From Alphaproteobacteria bacterium (lineage in GTDB: Bacteria > Pseudomonadota > Gammaproteobacteria > JAGOUN01): a stretch of DNA of 64,000 nt. Each line of letters begins with the position of its first letter. Positions within the stretch are counted from its first letter, which is position 1. Made by a program: the position numbers and the translations under genes. The DNA is taken from positions 1 through 64,000 of the forward strand of contig JAGKWX010000002.1 of NCBI GenBank assembly GCA_021151585.1, read 5' to 3'. Under the pieces are notes generated by a model. That model had not been told where the DNA came from and ran no database searches. It saw only the letters and a list, made by a program, of their open reading frames with translations. Of this stretch, positions 11,672-20,320 are shown piece by piece.

Positions 11672-11711
11672 TACAAAAGGGCTAAAATCGACAACTAGTC
11701 GAATTCAGCCC
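11672..11711 (-). terminator. Rho-independent terminator of rpsT
   Basis: On the minus strand GGGCTGAATTCGAC (11711-11698) pairs with GTCGATTTTAGCCC (11692-11679) over 14 positions, with one G-T wobble and one mismatch, around a 5-base loop. TTTTGTAT follows directly. It lies 15 bases past the rpsT stop. Confidence 0.85.
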
Positions 11712-11725
11712 ACTTGATTAAAAAA

Positions 11726-12004
11726 TTAAGCAGAAGCCTGTGCGCTCATCGCTTTAATGCGTTGACTCAAACGACTTTTATGACGCGCAGCTTTATTCTT
11801 GTGAATCAAGCCATCGCCAACAACTGTATCTAGCACCGACGTCATTTTGATATACAGTTTTTTTGCTGATTCAGCATCACCTGTTTCAATCGCAGCTACA
11901 GTTTTTTTAATATACGTACGCATCATTGAACGACGGCTAGCATTGTGAGCACGATGCTTTTCGGCCTGGCGAACGCGTTTTTTTGCTTGTTTGGTATTAG
12001 CCAA
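11726..12004 (-). CDS. rpsT: 30S ribosomal protein S20
   Basis: A 92-residue, lysine- and arginine-rich helical protein beginning [18 protein letters not shown], the S20 signature, with the C-terminal [18 protein letters not shown] segment. It binds 16S rRNA in early 30S assembly. A consensus promoter (12076-12103) drives it and a strong hairpin ends it, so it is monocistronic. Confidence 0.98.
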   Translation of the reverse strand: MANTKQAKKRVRQAEKHRAHNASRRSMMRTYIKKTVAAIETGDAESAKKLYIKMTSVLDTVVGDGLIHKNKAARHKSRLSQRIKAMSAQASA

Positions 12005-12075
12005 GGGAGTTCTCCAATTAAAAAATCAGTTTTGCAACGCCAAATACAGCGCCGCTATCTATAAAATAGCCAGTA

Positions 12076-12103
12076 ATTATATAGCACTTAGGATTGATGT
12101 CAA
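12076..12103 (-). promoter_or_regulatory. Consensus sigma70 promoter of rpsT
   Basis: On the minus strand TTGACA (12103-12098), 16-base spacer and TATAAT (12081-12076): both hexamers are exact consensus. The -35 shares bases 12098-12099 with the -35 of the divergent ndk promoter. Confidence 0.75.
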
Positions 12104-12122
12104 TAATGATTTACCGTATAAT
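12094..12122 (+). promoter_or_regulatory. Sigma70 promoter of ndk
   Basis: TTGATG (12094-12099), 17-base spacer, TATAAT (12117-12122), 38 bases before the ndk start. It overlaps the rpsT promoter, so the two divergent genes may compete for polymerase. Confidence 0.7.
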
Positions 12123-12160
12123 CTGGCGATTTTCTAACCACAACAACAAGGAACTATTCC

Positions 12161-12583
12161 ATGGCTATTGAAACCACACTTTCGATCATCAAACCAGATG
12201 CCGTTGCGAAAAATGTTATTGGCGCTATTTATGACCGCTTTGAACAAGCCGGCCTTAAAATTGTTGCCGCTAAAAAACTAAAATTAAGCTCGGAGCAAGC
12301 GTCTGAATTCTATGCGATCCACAAAGATCGTCCATTTTTCAACGACTTAGTTACCTTCATGAGCTCTGGCCCTGTCATGGTCCAAGCGCTACGCGGCGAA
12401 AACGCGGTATTAAAGCACCGTGAAATTATGGGCGCTACAAACCCAGCTCAAGCAGCTCCTGGCACAATTCGTGCGGATTTTGCTGAATCTATTGATAAAA
12501 ATGCTGTCCACGGTTCAGATGCCGCAGAAACTGCAGCAGTTGAAATCGCTTTTTTCTTCAGTCAAAGCGAAATTGTCGGCTAA
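12161..12583 (+). CDS. ndk: Nucleoside diphosphate kinase
   Basis: A 140-residue Ndk that balances nucleoside triphosphate pools through a phosphohistidine. Seen: [15 protein letters not shown] at the start and the active-site histidine motif near the C-terminus ([12 protein letters not shown]). Length and both motifs are standard. The RBS AAGGA precedes ATG. It lies upstream of rlmN, as in many gammaproteobacteria, with a stem-loop between them. Confidence 0.98.
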   Translation: MAIETTLSIIKPDAVAKNVIGAIYDRFEQAGLKIVAAKKLKLSSEQASEFYAIHKDRPFFNDLVTFMSSGPVMVQALRGENAVLKHREIMGATNPAQAAPGTIRADFAESIDKNAVHGSDAAETAAVEIAFFFSQSEIVG

Positions 12584-12634
12584 GTTCAACATAATTATTT
12601 GATATATGACCAGACAAAAAATCAAATGAATCCC

Positions 12635-12662
12635 TGCGGAGGCGAGCCACCCTCACTCCGCA
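12635..12662. repeat. Stem-loop between ndk and rlmN
   Basis: TGCGGAG (12635-12641) and CTCCGCA (12656-12662) are perfect inverted arms with a 14-base loop. No T-run follows, so it is not a standard terminator. It may be a transcript-stabilising or attenuating structure ahead of rlmN. Confidence 0.45.
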
Positions 12663-12707
12663 AGGCACGATGGCGTATGCTCAAGTCTCAATAAGGTAAA
12701 GATAACC

Positions 12708-13805
12708 ATGCAAACTGAAAAAACCAACCTCCTGAATTTTGACCGCAAAGGGATGGGAGATTATTTTGTTAGCATAGGTGAGCCAGCGTACCGCGCCTCA
12801 CAAATCATCCAATGGATTCATAAGTTTGGTGCTAAAAATTTTGATGTGATGACTAATGTTAGCAAAGCATTGCGCGCCCGTTTAGCTGAATTTTGCGAAA
12901 TCAAAACACCTGAAGTAGTGATGGATAAACTATCCAACGATGGTACTCGCAAGTTTTTAATTAAATTATCTTGCGGCAATTGCGTTGAAACCGTTTTTAT
13001 CCCTGAAGATGATCGTGGTACTTTGTGTGTTTCGTCGCAAGTAGGATGCTCATTGAATTGCACCTTTTGTTCAACAGGAAGCCAAGGCTACAATCGCGAT
13101 CTCAGCACCGCGGAAATTATCGGCCAAGTTTATGTCGCACATCACATAATGGCTACGACAGAAAAGCCGCGCCCTATTACCAATGTCGTCATGATGGGTA
13201 TGGGTGAACCATTATTGAATTTTGATAATGTTGTTGCAGCTATGAATATCATGCAAGATGATTTTGCTTATAGTATTTCAAAATATAGATTAACATTGAG
13301 CACCGCGGGCGTGGTACCAAAAATTTACGAACTAGCAAAAGTTAGCGATGTCGCGTTGGCAATTTCATTACACGCACCTAACGATGCTTTACGCTCTGAA
13401 ATCGTTCCTCTCAACAAAAAATATCCCATCAAAGAATTGATGCAAGCATGCAAAGATTACTTTAAAGATTCGCCGCGTAGGCATATCACCATGGAATATG
13501 TCATGCTAAAAAATGTCAATGACCAACCCGAACACGCAAAACAGCTCATTAAAGTACTTAGCGATATTAACTGCAAGGTTAACTTAATACCATTTAATCC
13601 ATTTCCTGGTACACGATATGAACGCTCCGACAGAAAAACTATCGATGCGTTTCGCGATATTTTAATGAAAGCAGGCTTACAAACGGTAACGCGAAAAACT
13701 CGCGGTGAAGATATCGATGCGGCTTGCGGACAACTTGCCGGCGAATTTAAAGACCGCACCAAACGCAGCGCAAAATTGGCTGCGATTGCGGTGGAAAAAC
13801 GTTAA
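12708..13805 (+). CDS. rlmN: 23S rRNA/tRNA adenine-C2 methyltransferase RlmN
   Basis: A radical-SAM enzyme that methylates C2 of A2503 in 23S rRNA and A37 in some tRNAs. Seen: the iron-sulfur motif CxxxCxxC at Cys114, Cys118 and Cys121 ([13 protein letters not shown]), [11 protein letters not shown], and the second catalytic cysteine in [14 protein letters not shown] near the C-terminus. The length of 365 is typical. The RBS AAGGTAAAG precedes the ATG. It runs towards the dps gene. Confidence 0.97.
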   Translation: MQTEKTNLLNFDRKGMGDYFVSIGEPAYRASQIIQWIHKFGAKNFDVMTNVSKALRARLAEFCEIKTPEVVMDKLSNDGTRKFLIKLSCGNCVETVFIPEDDRGTLCVSSQVGCSLNCTFCSTGSQGYNRDLSTAEIIGQVYVAHHIMATTEKPRPITNVVMMGMGEPLLNFDNVVAAMNIMQDDFAYSISKYRLTLSTAGVVPKIYELAKVSDVALAISLHAPNDALRSEIVPLNKKYPIKELMQACKDYFKDSPRRHITMEYVMLKNVNDQPEHAKQLIKVLSDINCKVNLIPFNPFPGTRYERSDRKTIDAFRDILMKAGLQTVTRKTRGEDIDAACGQLAGEFKDRTKRSAKLAAIAVEKR

Positions 13806-13827
13806 AATAATTCAAATGTAGATATGT

Positions 13828-14265
13828 TTATGACGCCGCTAAACTAGCGCGTAACATCCATGCCATTTTTTGATGCGCCTCAAGCCTACCAATCATCATA
13901 TCTTCTGTAGCATAATCATTATTTTTTGCTGATACTTCTTTTGCTTGCGTCACAGAGACTATCACCTGCTCATGACTACTCAATAAATCCGCTAACATTG
14001 CTGACGCACTCGAATTCTCATTAGCTTCCTCAACCGTCGTTAGCTTAGAAAAAACCGAAAATGAAGCGGGCACTTTTTCATCTAAAGCACGAATACGCTC
14101 TGCAACTTCATCCACCGCTTCCGCTAATTCATCATATTGCTCTTCAAACATCACATGTAAACTTTTAAAATTAGCCCCTGTAACATTCCAATGATAGTTT
14201 TGTGTTTTTAAATATAACGCATAAGTATCAGCCAATACTTGATGTAAAGCCTCTATTGTCTTCAT
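13828..14265 (-). CDS. dps: Dps-family DNA-binding/ferritin-like protein
   Basis: A 145-residue four-helix ferritin-like protein with the Dps dinuclear-site motifs NYHWNVTGANFKSLHVMFEE (around residues 23-42) and the following DEVAERI helix. It should form a 12-subunit shell that oxidises iron with H2O2 and protects DNA. No long basic N-terminal tail is present, so DNA binding, if any, would be by another route. It lies 26 bases downstream of murJ with the RBS GGGAG, so it may be partly co-transcribed. Confidence 0.9.
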   Translation of the reverse strand: MKTIEALHQVLADTYALYLKTQNYHWNVTGANFKSLHVMFEEQYDELAEAVDEVAERIRALDEKVPASFSVFSKLTTVEEANENSSASAMLADLLSSHEQVIVSVTQAKEVSAKNNDYATEDMMIGRLEAHQKMAWMLRASLAAS

Positions 14266-14291
14266 GATTTCTCCCTAGTAATAATCAATTC

Positions 14292-15836
14292 TTATGGATG
14301 CTTCCAACGATAGCCCGTCAAATACACACCACCAATATATCCAGCTAAAACAATAAAAATATTCAACGCTAAAAATCCGGCGCGCCAAGATAATGAATGA
14401 GCAACCCAAGTTGAAAAATTTGGCGTTAAGATAAACCATAAAATCGTCATGGCAAGCAATCCAACTAACATTTGTACAACGAATTTCATCCAACCCGGTT
14501 GCAGCTGAAACTTTTCTTTTTTGCGCAAAAAATAAAACAATAATGATGCGTTTAATATCGACGAAAAAGAGGTCGCCAGTGCCAATCCTGCGTGCTTTAA
14601 ATGCCAAACAAAACAAAAAGCAAACGCCGTATTCGCAATCATACAAAAAATACCAATTTTTACCGGCAATTTAATGTTTTGTTTGGCATAAAATCCTGAC
14701 GCAAGAACCTTAACACACATTGCACCGGTCAAGCCGACCGCAAAAGCGATTAAACTCTGCAAGGTCATGTGCGCAGCATGCTCATCAAAGGCACCATGCT
14801 CAAACAAGGTCACAACAATAGGGCCTGATAATAAAATCAACCCCAAGGTTGATGGTAAAGCAATTAATAAAATCAAACGCAAACCCCAATCCATGGTACG
14901 CTCGTATTTTTCTTGCTCTTGCCCTGCATGACTACGTGACAATCGTGGCAAAATTACCGTCGCAATAGCAACTGCAAATACACCTAAAGGCAATTGCACA
15001 ACTCGGTCAGAAAAATATAACCATGATAAACTTCCCACCGCTAAAAATGATGCGAACCATTGGTCGATCATCAAATTAATTTGCCCAACCGATACGCCAA
15101 ACAAGGCAGGCGTCATCAACTTTAACACACGCCTTACACCCGGATCTTTCAATGATGGACGCGGCATGGGCATGCGTCTAATACGCAATAGAAAAGGAAT
15201 TTGAAAGAATAATTGCAATAGCCCACCGATAAAAACACCAATCGCCAAACCTACAATTGGGCGATCTAAGTGCGGACAAATGAACAACACACTACCGACA
15301 ACCGCAATATTCAATAATACTGGCGTAAATGCTGGCACACCAAAACGATCGTAACAATTCAATACCGCAGCACCGAGCGCTGCCAATGAAACAAACAATA
15401 AATACGGAAAGGTAATTTTCAACATAATGCTAGTTAAATCAAAACGCGGATCGGTATGACTAAAGCCAGGTGCAAAAAGCATGACAACAAATGGTGAAGC
15501 CACAATACCAACAGTCATAACTATCAGTAACGTTAACGCCAACACGCCAGAAATATGGTTGAGAAATTGCTGAACCTCTCCCTCTCCGCGCAATTTACGA
15601 TACTCTGATAATACAGGTACAAACGCTTGTGAAAAAGCGCCATCGGAAAATAGACGTCGCATAAAATTTGGAATTTTATTCGCTAATACAAAAGCATCTG
15701 CTTCAAAACTGGCGCCAAACGCATTAGCAACTAACATATCACGAGCAAAACCTATGATTCGCGAAATAAATGTACAGCAAGAGACAAGCAAAGTTGAGCG
15801 TGACAAACTTTTCTTTTTGGTAGTTGAGGTATACAT
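14292..15836 (-). CDS. murJ: Lipid II flippase MurJ (MviN)
   Basis: A 514-residue membrane protein with about 14 helices of the MOP fold, starting with the characteristic LVSCCTFISRIIGFARDMLVA-type segment and carrying RRLFSDGAFSQAFVPVLSEY. It moves the peptidoglycan precursor lipid II across the inner membrane. In many gammaproteobacteria murJ lies near rpsT, as here at a distance of about 3 kb. The C-terminal segment is basic (GYRWKHP). Confidence 0.95.
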   Translation of the reverse strand: MYTSTTKKKSLSRSTLLVSCCTFISRIIGFARDMLVANAFGASFEADAFVLANKIPNFMRRLFSDGAFSQAFVPVLSEYRKLRGEGEVQQFLNHISGVLALTLLIVMTVGIVASPFVVMLFAPGFSHTDPRFDLTSIMLKITFPYLLFVSLAALGAAVLNCYDRFGVPAFTPVLLNIAVVGSVLFICPHLDRPIVGLAIGVFIGGLLQLFFQIPFLLRIRRMPMPRPSLKDPGVRRVLKLMTPALFGVSVGQINLMIDQWFASFLAVGSLSWLYFSDRVVQLPLGVFAVAIATVILPRLSRSHAGQEQEKYERTMDWGLRLILLIALPSTLGLILLSGPIVVTLFEHGAFDEHAAHMTLQSLIAFAVGLTGAMCVKVLASGFYAKQNIKLPVKIGIFCMIANTAFAFCFVWHLKHAGLALATSFSSILNASLLFYFLRKKEKFQLQPGWMKFVVQMLVGLLAMTILWFILTPNFSTWVAHSLSWRAGFLALNIFIVLAGYIGGVYLTGYRWKHP

Positions 15837-15912
15837 AGGAAGTCAATATAAACAATTTAAGATACGCTAGCATTTCAAGACAAGTTGAGCAAGTTAAATA
15901 GCACAGGCCCTC

Positions 15913-15940
15913 TTCACTCGACTCAAATATCCAGTATAAT
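15913..15940 (+). promoter_or_regulatory. Probable promoter of the arnC operon
   Basis: TTCACT (15913-15918), 16-base spacer, TATAAT (15935-15940). A start point near 15947 leaves about 23 bases of leader before the ATG at 15970, which supports that start over the upstream TTG. Confidence 0.5.
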
Positions 15941-15969
15941 CTTCTACTTTACTATTGGCTGAGAAAATT

Positions 15970-16905
15970 ATGGATTTAAGCGTTATTATTCCTATTTATA
16001 ACGAAGAACACAACATTCCCTTATTATATGAACGTTTGAACGCCGTGCTATCGAAACTAGCTCAAAGCTATGAAATTATTTTAGTCAACGATGGCAGTCA
16101 CGATAAATCTGAGCAATTACTAGACAAAATTTACAGTCAAGACCCCCAGCATGTGCGTGTTATCGATTTCAATGGCAACTTTGGTCAACATATGGCCATC
16201 ATGGCGGGCTTGGAACAGAGCGTTGGCAAAACCGTTATTACCCTCGATGCCGATCTTCAAAACCCACCTGAAGAAATCCCCAAGTTGTTAGCTGAGATAG
16301 CTAAAGGCCATGATATTGTCGAAGGCGTACGCCAAGTCCGTAAAGATAATGCGTTTCGACGCTATGCGTCCCGCCTGAACAACTGGATTCGCCAAAAAAC
16401 CACTGGCATTCGTTTACAGGATCAAGGCTCAATGTTACGTGCTTATGATCGTCGTGTTGTCGAATTAATGTTGATGAGCAAAGAACGCTCAACATTTATT
16501 CCTGCGCTAGCTTATAGTTATGCCTCCAACCCAGGCTTTATTCCGGTTGATCATGCCGAAAGAAATGAAGGCAAATCGAAATATAGCATTACGCGCCTAC
16601 TCCGTTTACATTTTGATTTGATGGCCGGTTTTTCTTCTGCGCCTTTACAATTCGTCACTTTCACCGGCATGGGCGTTGCCATGTTGAGTTTTTTGTTTTT
16701 TATTTACATGATTTTTCGCCGAATAATCATTGGCCCTGAAGCTGAAGGTTTGTTTACATTGTTTGCCATTGTATTTTTCTTGCTAGGATTATTATTATTT
16801 AGCGTCGGCATTGTCGGTGAATATGTCGGGCGCATTTATTTAGAAGTCAGGCATCGTCCGCGCTTTGTGATTAAAAAAATCTTGTCGAATGAACATCATG
16901 AATAA
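15970..16905 (+). CDS. arnC: Undecaprenyl-phosphate aminoarabinose transferase ArnC
   Basis: A family-2 glycosyltransferase that attaches the N-acylated aminoarabinose to undecaprenyl phosphate. Seen: the GT2 start LSVIIPIYNEEHNIPLLYERL, the DXD-type TLDADLQNPPEEIP, the QDQGSMLRAY segment shared with ArnC, and two C-terminal membrane helices. ATG at 15970 is chosen because the TTG at 15955 would sit too near the predicted transcript start. It is followed with overlap by arnD. The rest of the pathway is 9 kb away at 3.3-7.3 kb, so the arn genes are split over two loci. Confidence 0.9.
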   Translation: MDLSVIIPIYNEEHNIPLLYERLNAVLSKLAQSYEIILVNDGSHDKSEQLLDKIYSQDPQHVRVIDFNGNFGQHMAIMAGLEQSVGKTVITLDADLQNPPEEIPKLLAEIAKGHDIVEGVRQVRKDNAFRRYASRLNNWIRQKTTGIRLQDQGSMLRAYDRRVVELMLMSKERSTFIPALAYSYASNPGFIPVDHAERNEGKSKYSITRLLRLHFDLMAGFSSAPLQFVTFTGMGVAMLSFLFFIYMIFRRIIIGPEAEGLFTLFAIVFFLLGLLLFSVGIVGEYVGRIYLEVRHRPRFVIKKILSNEHHE

Positions 16906-17803
16906 AAAAATCGGTTTAAAAATTGATGTCGATACCGAACGCGGTACACGCATTGGCGTTAAAAATCTTCTAGCATTATTTGCAAAATACGATGTGCAAG
17001 CGACATTCTTATTTTCATTAGGTCCAGACAATACAGGCCGAGCATTAAAAAGAATTTTTCGCCCAGGTTTTTTGAAAAAAGTAAGTCGTACCAGCGTTGT
17101 TAGCACATATGGCATTAAAACATTAGTGAACGGCGTTTTATGGCCAGGGCCACATATTGCAAACAAGCACGCAGAAATTTTGCGCGAAGTTGATAAGGCC
17201 GGACACGAGGTTGGCATTCATTGTTACGATCATTGCAAATGGCAAGATTATTTATTTACCTGGGATGCAGCAGAAACCAAAAAAGAGTTTAATCGCGCAG
17301 TAAGCGAATTCGAAAATGTTTTTCATCGCCCACCGAAATCAGCTGGCACCCCAGGCTGGCAAGCGAATGCCAATAGTTTGCAAGCGTATGATGATGCGCA
17401 TTTATTGTATGGCAGCGATAGCCGCGGGCCTTATCCTTTTTATCCAAAAATAAATGGCAAAGTATTTAAAACACTACAAATCCCCTCCAATTTGCCCACA
17501 TTGGATGAATTGCTTGGTCGGCCAGAACACCCCTTAGAAACCATCACTGAGACACTAATACAACTATGTGAAGCGCGCTCGGAAGATGAAGTATTTACGT
17601 TACACGCTGAATTAGAAGGCATGCGATATCTTGCATGGTTTGAGCAATTTATTGTAAATGCTCAACAACGTGGCTTTCAATGTGTCCCTGTGGAAACACT
17701 AGCTCACAAAGCCCTGGAAAACAAATCAAATATTCCTGTCTGCGAATTGATCCAAGGTGAAGTTGAAGGAAGATCTGGCACGTTGGCAAAATCACTTGTT
17801 TGA
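16898..17803 (+). CDS. arnD: ArnD-like deacylase (polysaccharide deacetylase family)
   Basis: The family removes the N-formyl group from undecaprenyl-phosphate-Ara4FN on the cytoplasmic face. Seen: KIGLKIDVDTERGTRIGV at the start with the metal-binding aspartates, the histidine motif HEVGIHCYDHCKWQ, SAGTPGWQA, GSDSRGPYPFYP and VFTLHAELEGMRY, all matching enteric ArnD. The ATG at 16898 fits the family N-terminus; one at 16889 is also possible. It overlaps arnC by 8 bases and runs into the GNAT gene. In this genome the substrate could be an N-acetyl rather than N-formyl sugar (see findings). Confidence 0.9.
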   Translation: MNKKIGLKIDVDTERGTRIGVKNLLALFAKYDVQATFLFSLGPDNTGRALKRIFRPGFLKKVSRTSVVSTYGIKTLVNGVLWPGPHIANKHAEILREVDKAGHEVGIHCYDHCKWQDYLFTWDAAETKKEFNRAVSEFENVFHRPPKSAGTPGWQANANSLQAYDDAHLLYGSDSRGPYPFYPKINGKVFKTLQIPSNLPTLDELLGRPEHPLETITETLIQLCEARSEDEVFTLHAELEGMRYLAWFEQFIVNAQQRGFQCVPVETLAHKALENKSNIPVCELIQGEVEGRSGTLAKSLV

Positions 17804-17844
17804 CGGTCTATTTTTTTACAACTTATAAATCAAACGAACAACGA

Positions 17845-18597
17845 ATGGATATTAAAATAAATATGTCGATCATTAAATTTCTTGATTGGGATTCCAACAT
17901 TTTTGGTATAGCGATGGCCGCAGTGAATACACCCAAGCTCACCCCCGAGATCATGCCACAAATAAACAACGAAGTCGAAAAACAAAAAATTCAATTTCTA
18001 CAATATGTGTGCCCCTGTGGCGACTTAGAAAGCATTCAACAAGCAGAAAAAAATGGTTTTCATTTTGTTGATATTCGCTTAACCTTTCAAAAAATTTTAT
18101 CGGCACAAGATGTTTTCCCCGAAAAAAAACCGGATATCACTTTTGGTCTAGCAACAGAACAACACATTCCAGAGCTCATCGCTATGAGCACAAATCTCTA
18201 TCAAGATTTTCGTTATTATGTTGACAAAAATTTTGCTCGCGAACAAGTAGACACATTTTATCACTCTTGGCTAAGTAATGCAGTTTACGGAAAATACGAT
18301 CATCTTTGCTATTGTCTTTTTATTGACGATACTCCTATCGGCTATTGCACGATGCGTTTTACTGACCAACATACGGCATCGCTTGGTTTATTTGGCATTG
18401 CAGAAGCATACCAACGAAAATCGCTTGGCAATTATTTATTACACTTGACCTGCGCAGATTTATTCAACCGGGGCTACAAAGAAGTTCACGTCGTCACACA
18501 AGGAAAAAATATCGGCGCGCAACGAACATACCAAGGTAATGGCTTTAAAACATTAAGCGTAGAAATGTGGTATCACTGGCGAAATTCCTATCTATAA
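17845..18597 (+). CDS. WecD-like GNAT N-acetyltransferase linked to arnCD
   Basis: A two-part GNAT protein resembling WecD/RffC, which acetylates the 4-amino group of dTDP-fucosamine. Seen: LDWDSNIFGIAM near the start (WecD has a matching W-(D/E)-x-x-x-FG element), FYHSWLSNAVYGKYDHLC before the GNAT core, the acetyl-CoA loop region AEAYQRKSLGNYLL, and the end QGKNIGAQRTYQGNGFK. The start is uncertain: TTG at 17800 overlaps the arnD stop, ATG at 17845 or 17863 are alternatives. It sits directly after arnD. I infer that it acetylates UDP-Ara4N or a related 4-amino sugar. It may instead serve an O-antigen sugar. Confidence 0.75.
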   Translation: MDIKINMSIIKFLDWDSNIFGIAMAAVNTPKLTPEIMPQINNEVEKQKIQFLQYVCPCGDLESIQQAEKNGFHFVDIRLTFQKILSAQDVFPEKKPDITFGLATEQHIPELIAMSTNLYQDFRYYVDKNFAREQVDTFYHSWLSNAVYGKYDHLCYCLFIDDTPIGYCTMRFTDQHTASLGLFGIAEAYQRKSLGNYLLHLTCADLFNRGYKEVHVVTQGKNIGAQRTYQGNGFKTLSVEMWYHWRNSYL

Positions 18598-18677
18598 TGA
18601 AAGCAGATTATGAACAGTCTCCATAGACAATAGCACTGTTAGCTGAATCACCTTGTCAAAAATATTGTATACACATA

Positions 18678-20030
18678 TTAAACTAACGGCATCCCTCTTC
18701 CAATCCCTGAATAAATAAACCCATGACGCTGCATTTCTTCAGGATCATAAATATTACGGCCATCAATAATTATTTTTTGTTTTAGTTTAGATTTAATGAG
18801 CTCCAAATCAGGATACAAAAACGATTTCCACTCGGTTAATATCACTAATATCTCCGAACCTTCTAACGCTGAGTATTGGTCATCGACAATAGTTAAACGA
18901 CCAGATGAAAAATACCCTTCGGGAAAAGCACGTTTTGCACTTTCTTTGGCAACAGGGTCGTAAGCAGAAATTTTCGCACCAGCACGAACCATTTCTTGAA
19001 TAAACACTTGCGAAGAAGCTTCACGCATATCATCAGTTTCCGGCTTAAAGGCCAATCCCCACACAGCGATTTTGATGCCTGCCACATCCTCACCCAATAC
19101 ACGCAACACTTTCTGCACTAAAACACGTTTCTGCAACGCATTACGGGCTTCGACTGCCTGCAAAATTATAGGCTCAAAATCTTGTTCTTTCGCCATGCCG
19201 ACGAGCGCTTTTACATCTTTGGGGAAACATGATCCGCCATAACCACAGCCTGGAAACAAAAATTTTTCACCTACTCGACTATCGCTACCAATGCCCATAC
19301 GAACATTATCAACATCAACGCCTAATTTCTCACACATGCCAGCTATTTCATTCATAAAGGAAATACGCGTTGCTAACATCGCATTCACAGCATATTTTGT
19401 CATTTCCGCATCTTTTACCGCCATATACAAAATCTTACCACCGTGGGCACGAATAATAGGCGCATAGAGCTGCGACATCACTTCTTTTGCTTGTTCTGTC
19501 GGATATCCCACCACTAAACGATCCGGCTTCATGAAATCTTCAATCGCCGCACCCTCTTTTAAAAATTCTGGATTACTGACGACATCAAATTGCACATCAT
19601 GCAAAGCGCGCTTATCTAATTCTTCACGCACCGCCGCATGAACTTTATCTGCCACACCCACAGGCACCGTAGATTTATCGACGATCACACAGTATTTTTC
19701 TATATGCTGGCCAATCATACGTACTGCAGCAATAACATACCGCAAATCCGCCAAACCAACTTCGTCACTCGGCGTGCCGACTGCGACGTAATAAACATCC
19801 GACGCACCCTTTTGTTCTGATAAATCAGTGATAAATGCTAATCGACCTGCTGCATAGTTACGCTTGACGATCTCTTCTAAGCCTGGTTCATAAATCGGGA
19901 TGTGTCCCTGTTTCAGTGCAGCTATTTTTTCTTTATTTACATCCATGCAAGTAACGTGATTACCAAGCTCTGCTAAACAAGCCCCAGTCACCAATCCAAC
20001 GTAACCTGTACCTAGTACCGTAATTCGCAT
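18678..20030 (-). CDS. ugd: UDP-glucose 6-dehydrogenase
   Basis: Oxidises UDP-glucose to UDP-glucuronate with two NAD+, supplying the precursor for aminoarabinose and other acidic sugars. Seen: GTGYVGLVTGACLAELGNHV at the N-terminus for NAD binding, the catalytic cysteine in GYGGSCFPKDVKAL (about residue 260), and NPEFLKEGAA. The 450-residue length is standard. It converges on the arnCD-GNAT operon, which uses its product, and has its own upstream region of about 290 bases shared with dacA. Confidence 0.97.
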   Translation of the reverse strand: MRITVLGTGYVGLVTGACLAELGNHVTCMDVNKEKIAALKQGHIPIYEPGLEEIVKRNYAAGRLAFITDLSEQKGASDVYYVAVGTPSDEVGLADLRYVIAAVRMIGQHIEKYCVIVDKSTVPVGVADKVHAAVREELDKRALHDVQFDVVSNPEFLKEGAAIEDFMKPDRLVVGYPTEQAKEVMSQLYAPIIRAHGGKILYMAVKDAEMTKYAVNAMLATRISFMNEIAGMCEKLGVDVDNVRMGIGSDSRVGEKFLFPGCGYGGSCFPKDVKALVGMAKEQDFEPIILQAVEARNALQKRVLVQKVLRVLGEDVAGIKIAVWGLAFKPETDDMREASSQVFIQEMVRAGAKISAYDPVAKESAKRAFPEGYFSSGRLTIVDDQYSALEGSEILVILTEWKSFLYPDLELIKSKLKQKIIIDGRNIYDPEEMQRHGFIYSGIGRGMPLV

Positions 20031-20320
20031 TTATTACCCTATCTTACTGCTAAATTTTGGATGGAAATCCTACCATCGATTGACAAAAAAAGCATCCAAT
20101 TACTGGGAATAGCGATTGCACCAGATTTTGCGATGAGAATCGCAGCGCACAAGCTTAAAGTGATAAAGCGCTCACCAGTATAGTGAAGAAAAAAATCAAC
20201 AACATTGTTTAGATACAGCGCATCTAGCTTGCGTAGCAGATTTTAACTGTGAAACCTAGGTTTAAATCAAGCAACACTATGCTATGATTCAATTTTATTA
20301 TTTTGCGAGAGGACGGCGTC

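Noticed and set aside
11455..11694. Hydrophobic 79-codon minus-strand reading frame
   Set aside because: It begins inside the rpsT terminator stem, has no RBS and an odd composition.
11171..11725. tRNA-Lys as an integration site for a mobile island
   Set aside because: No integrase, no repeated tRNA 3' end and housekeeping genes follow directly.
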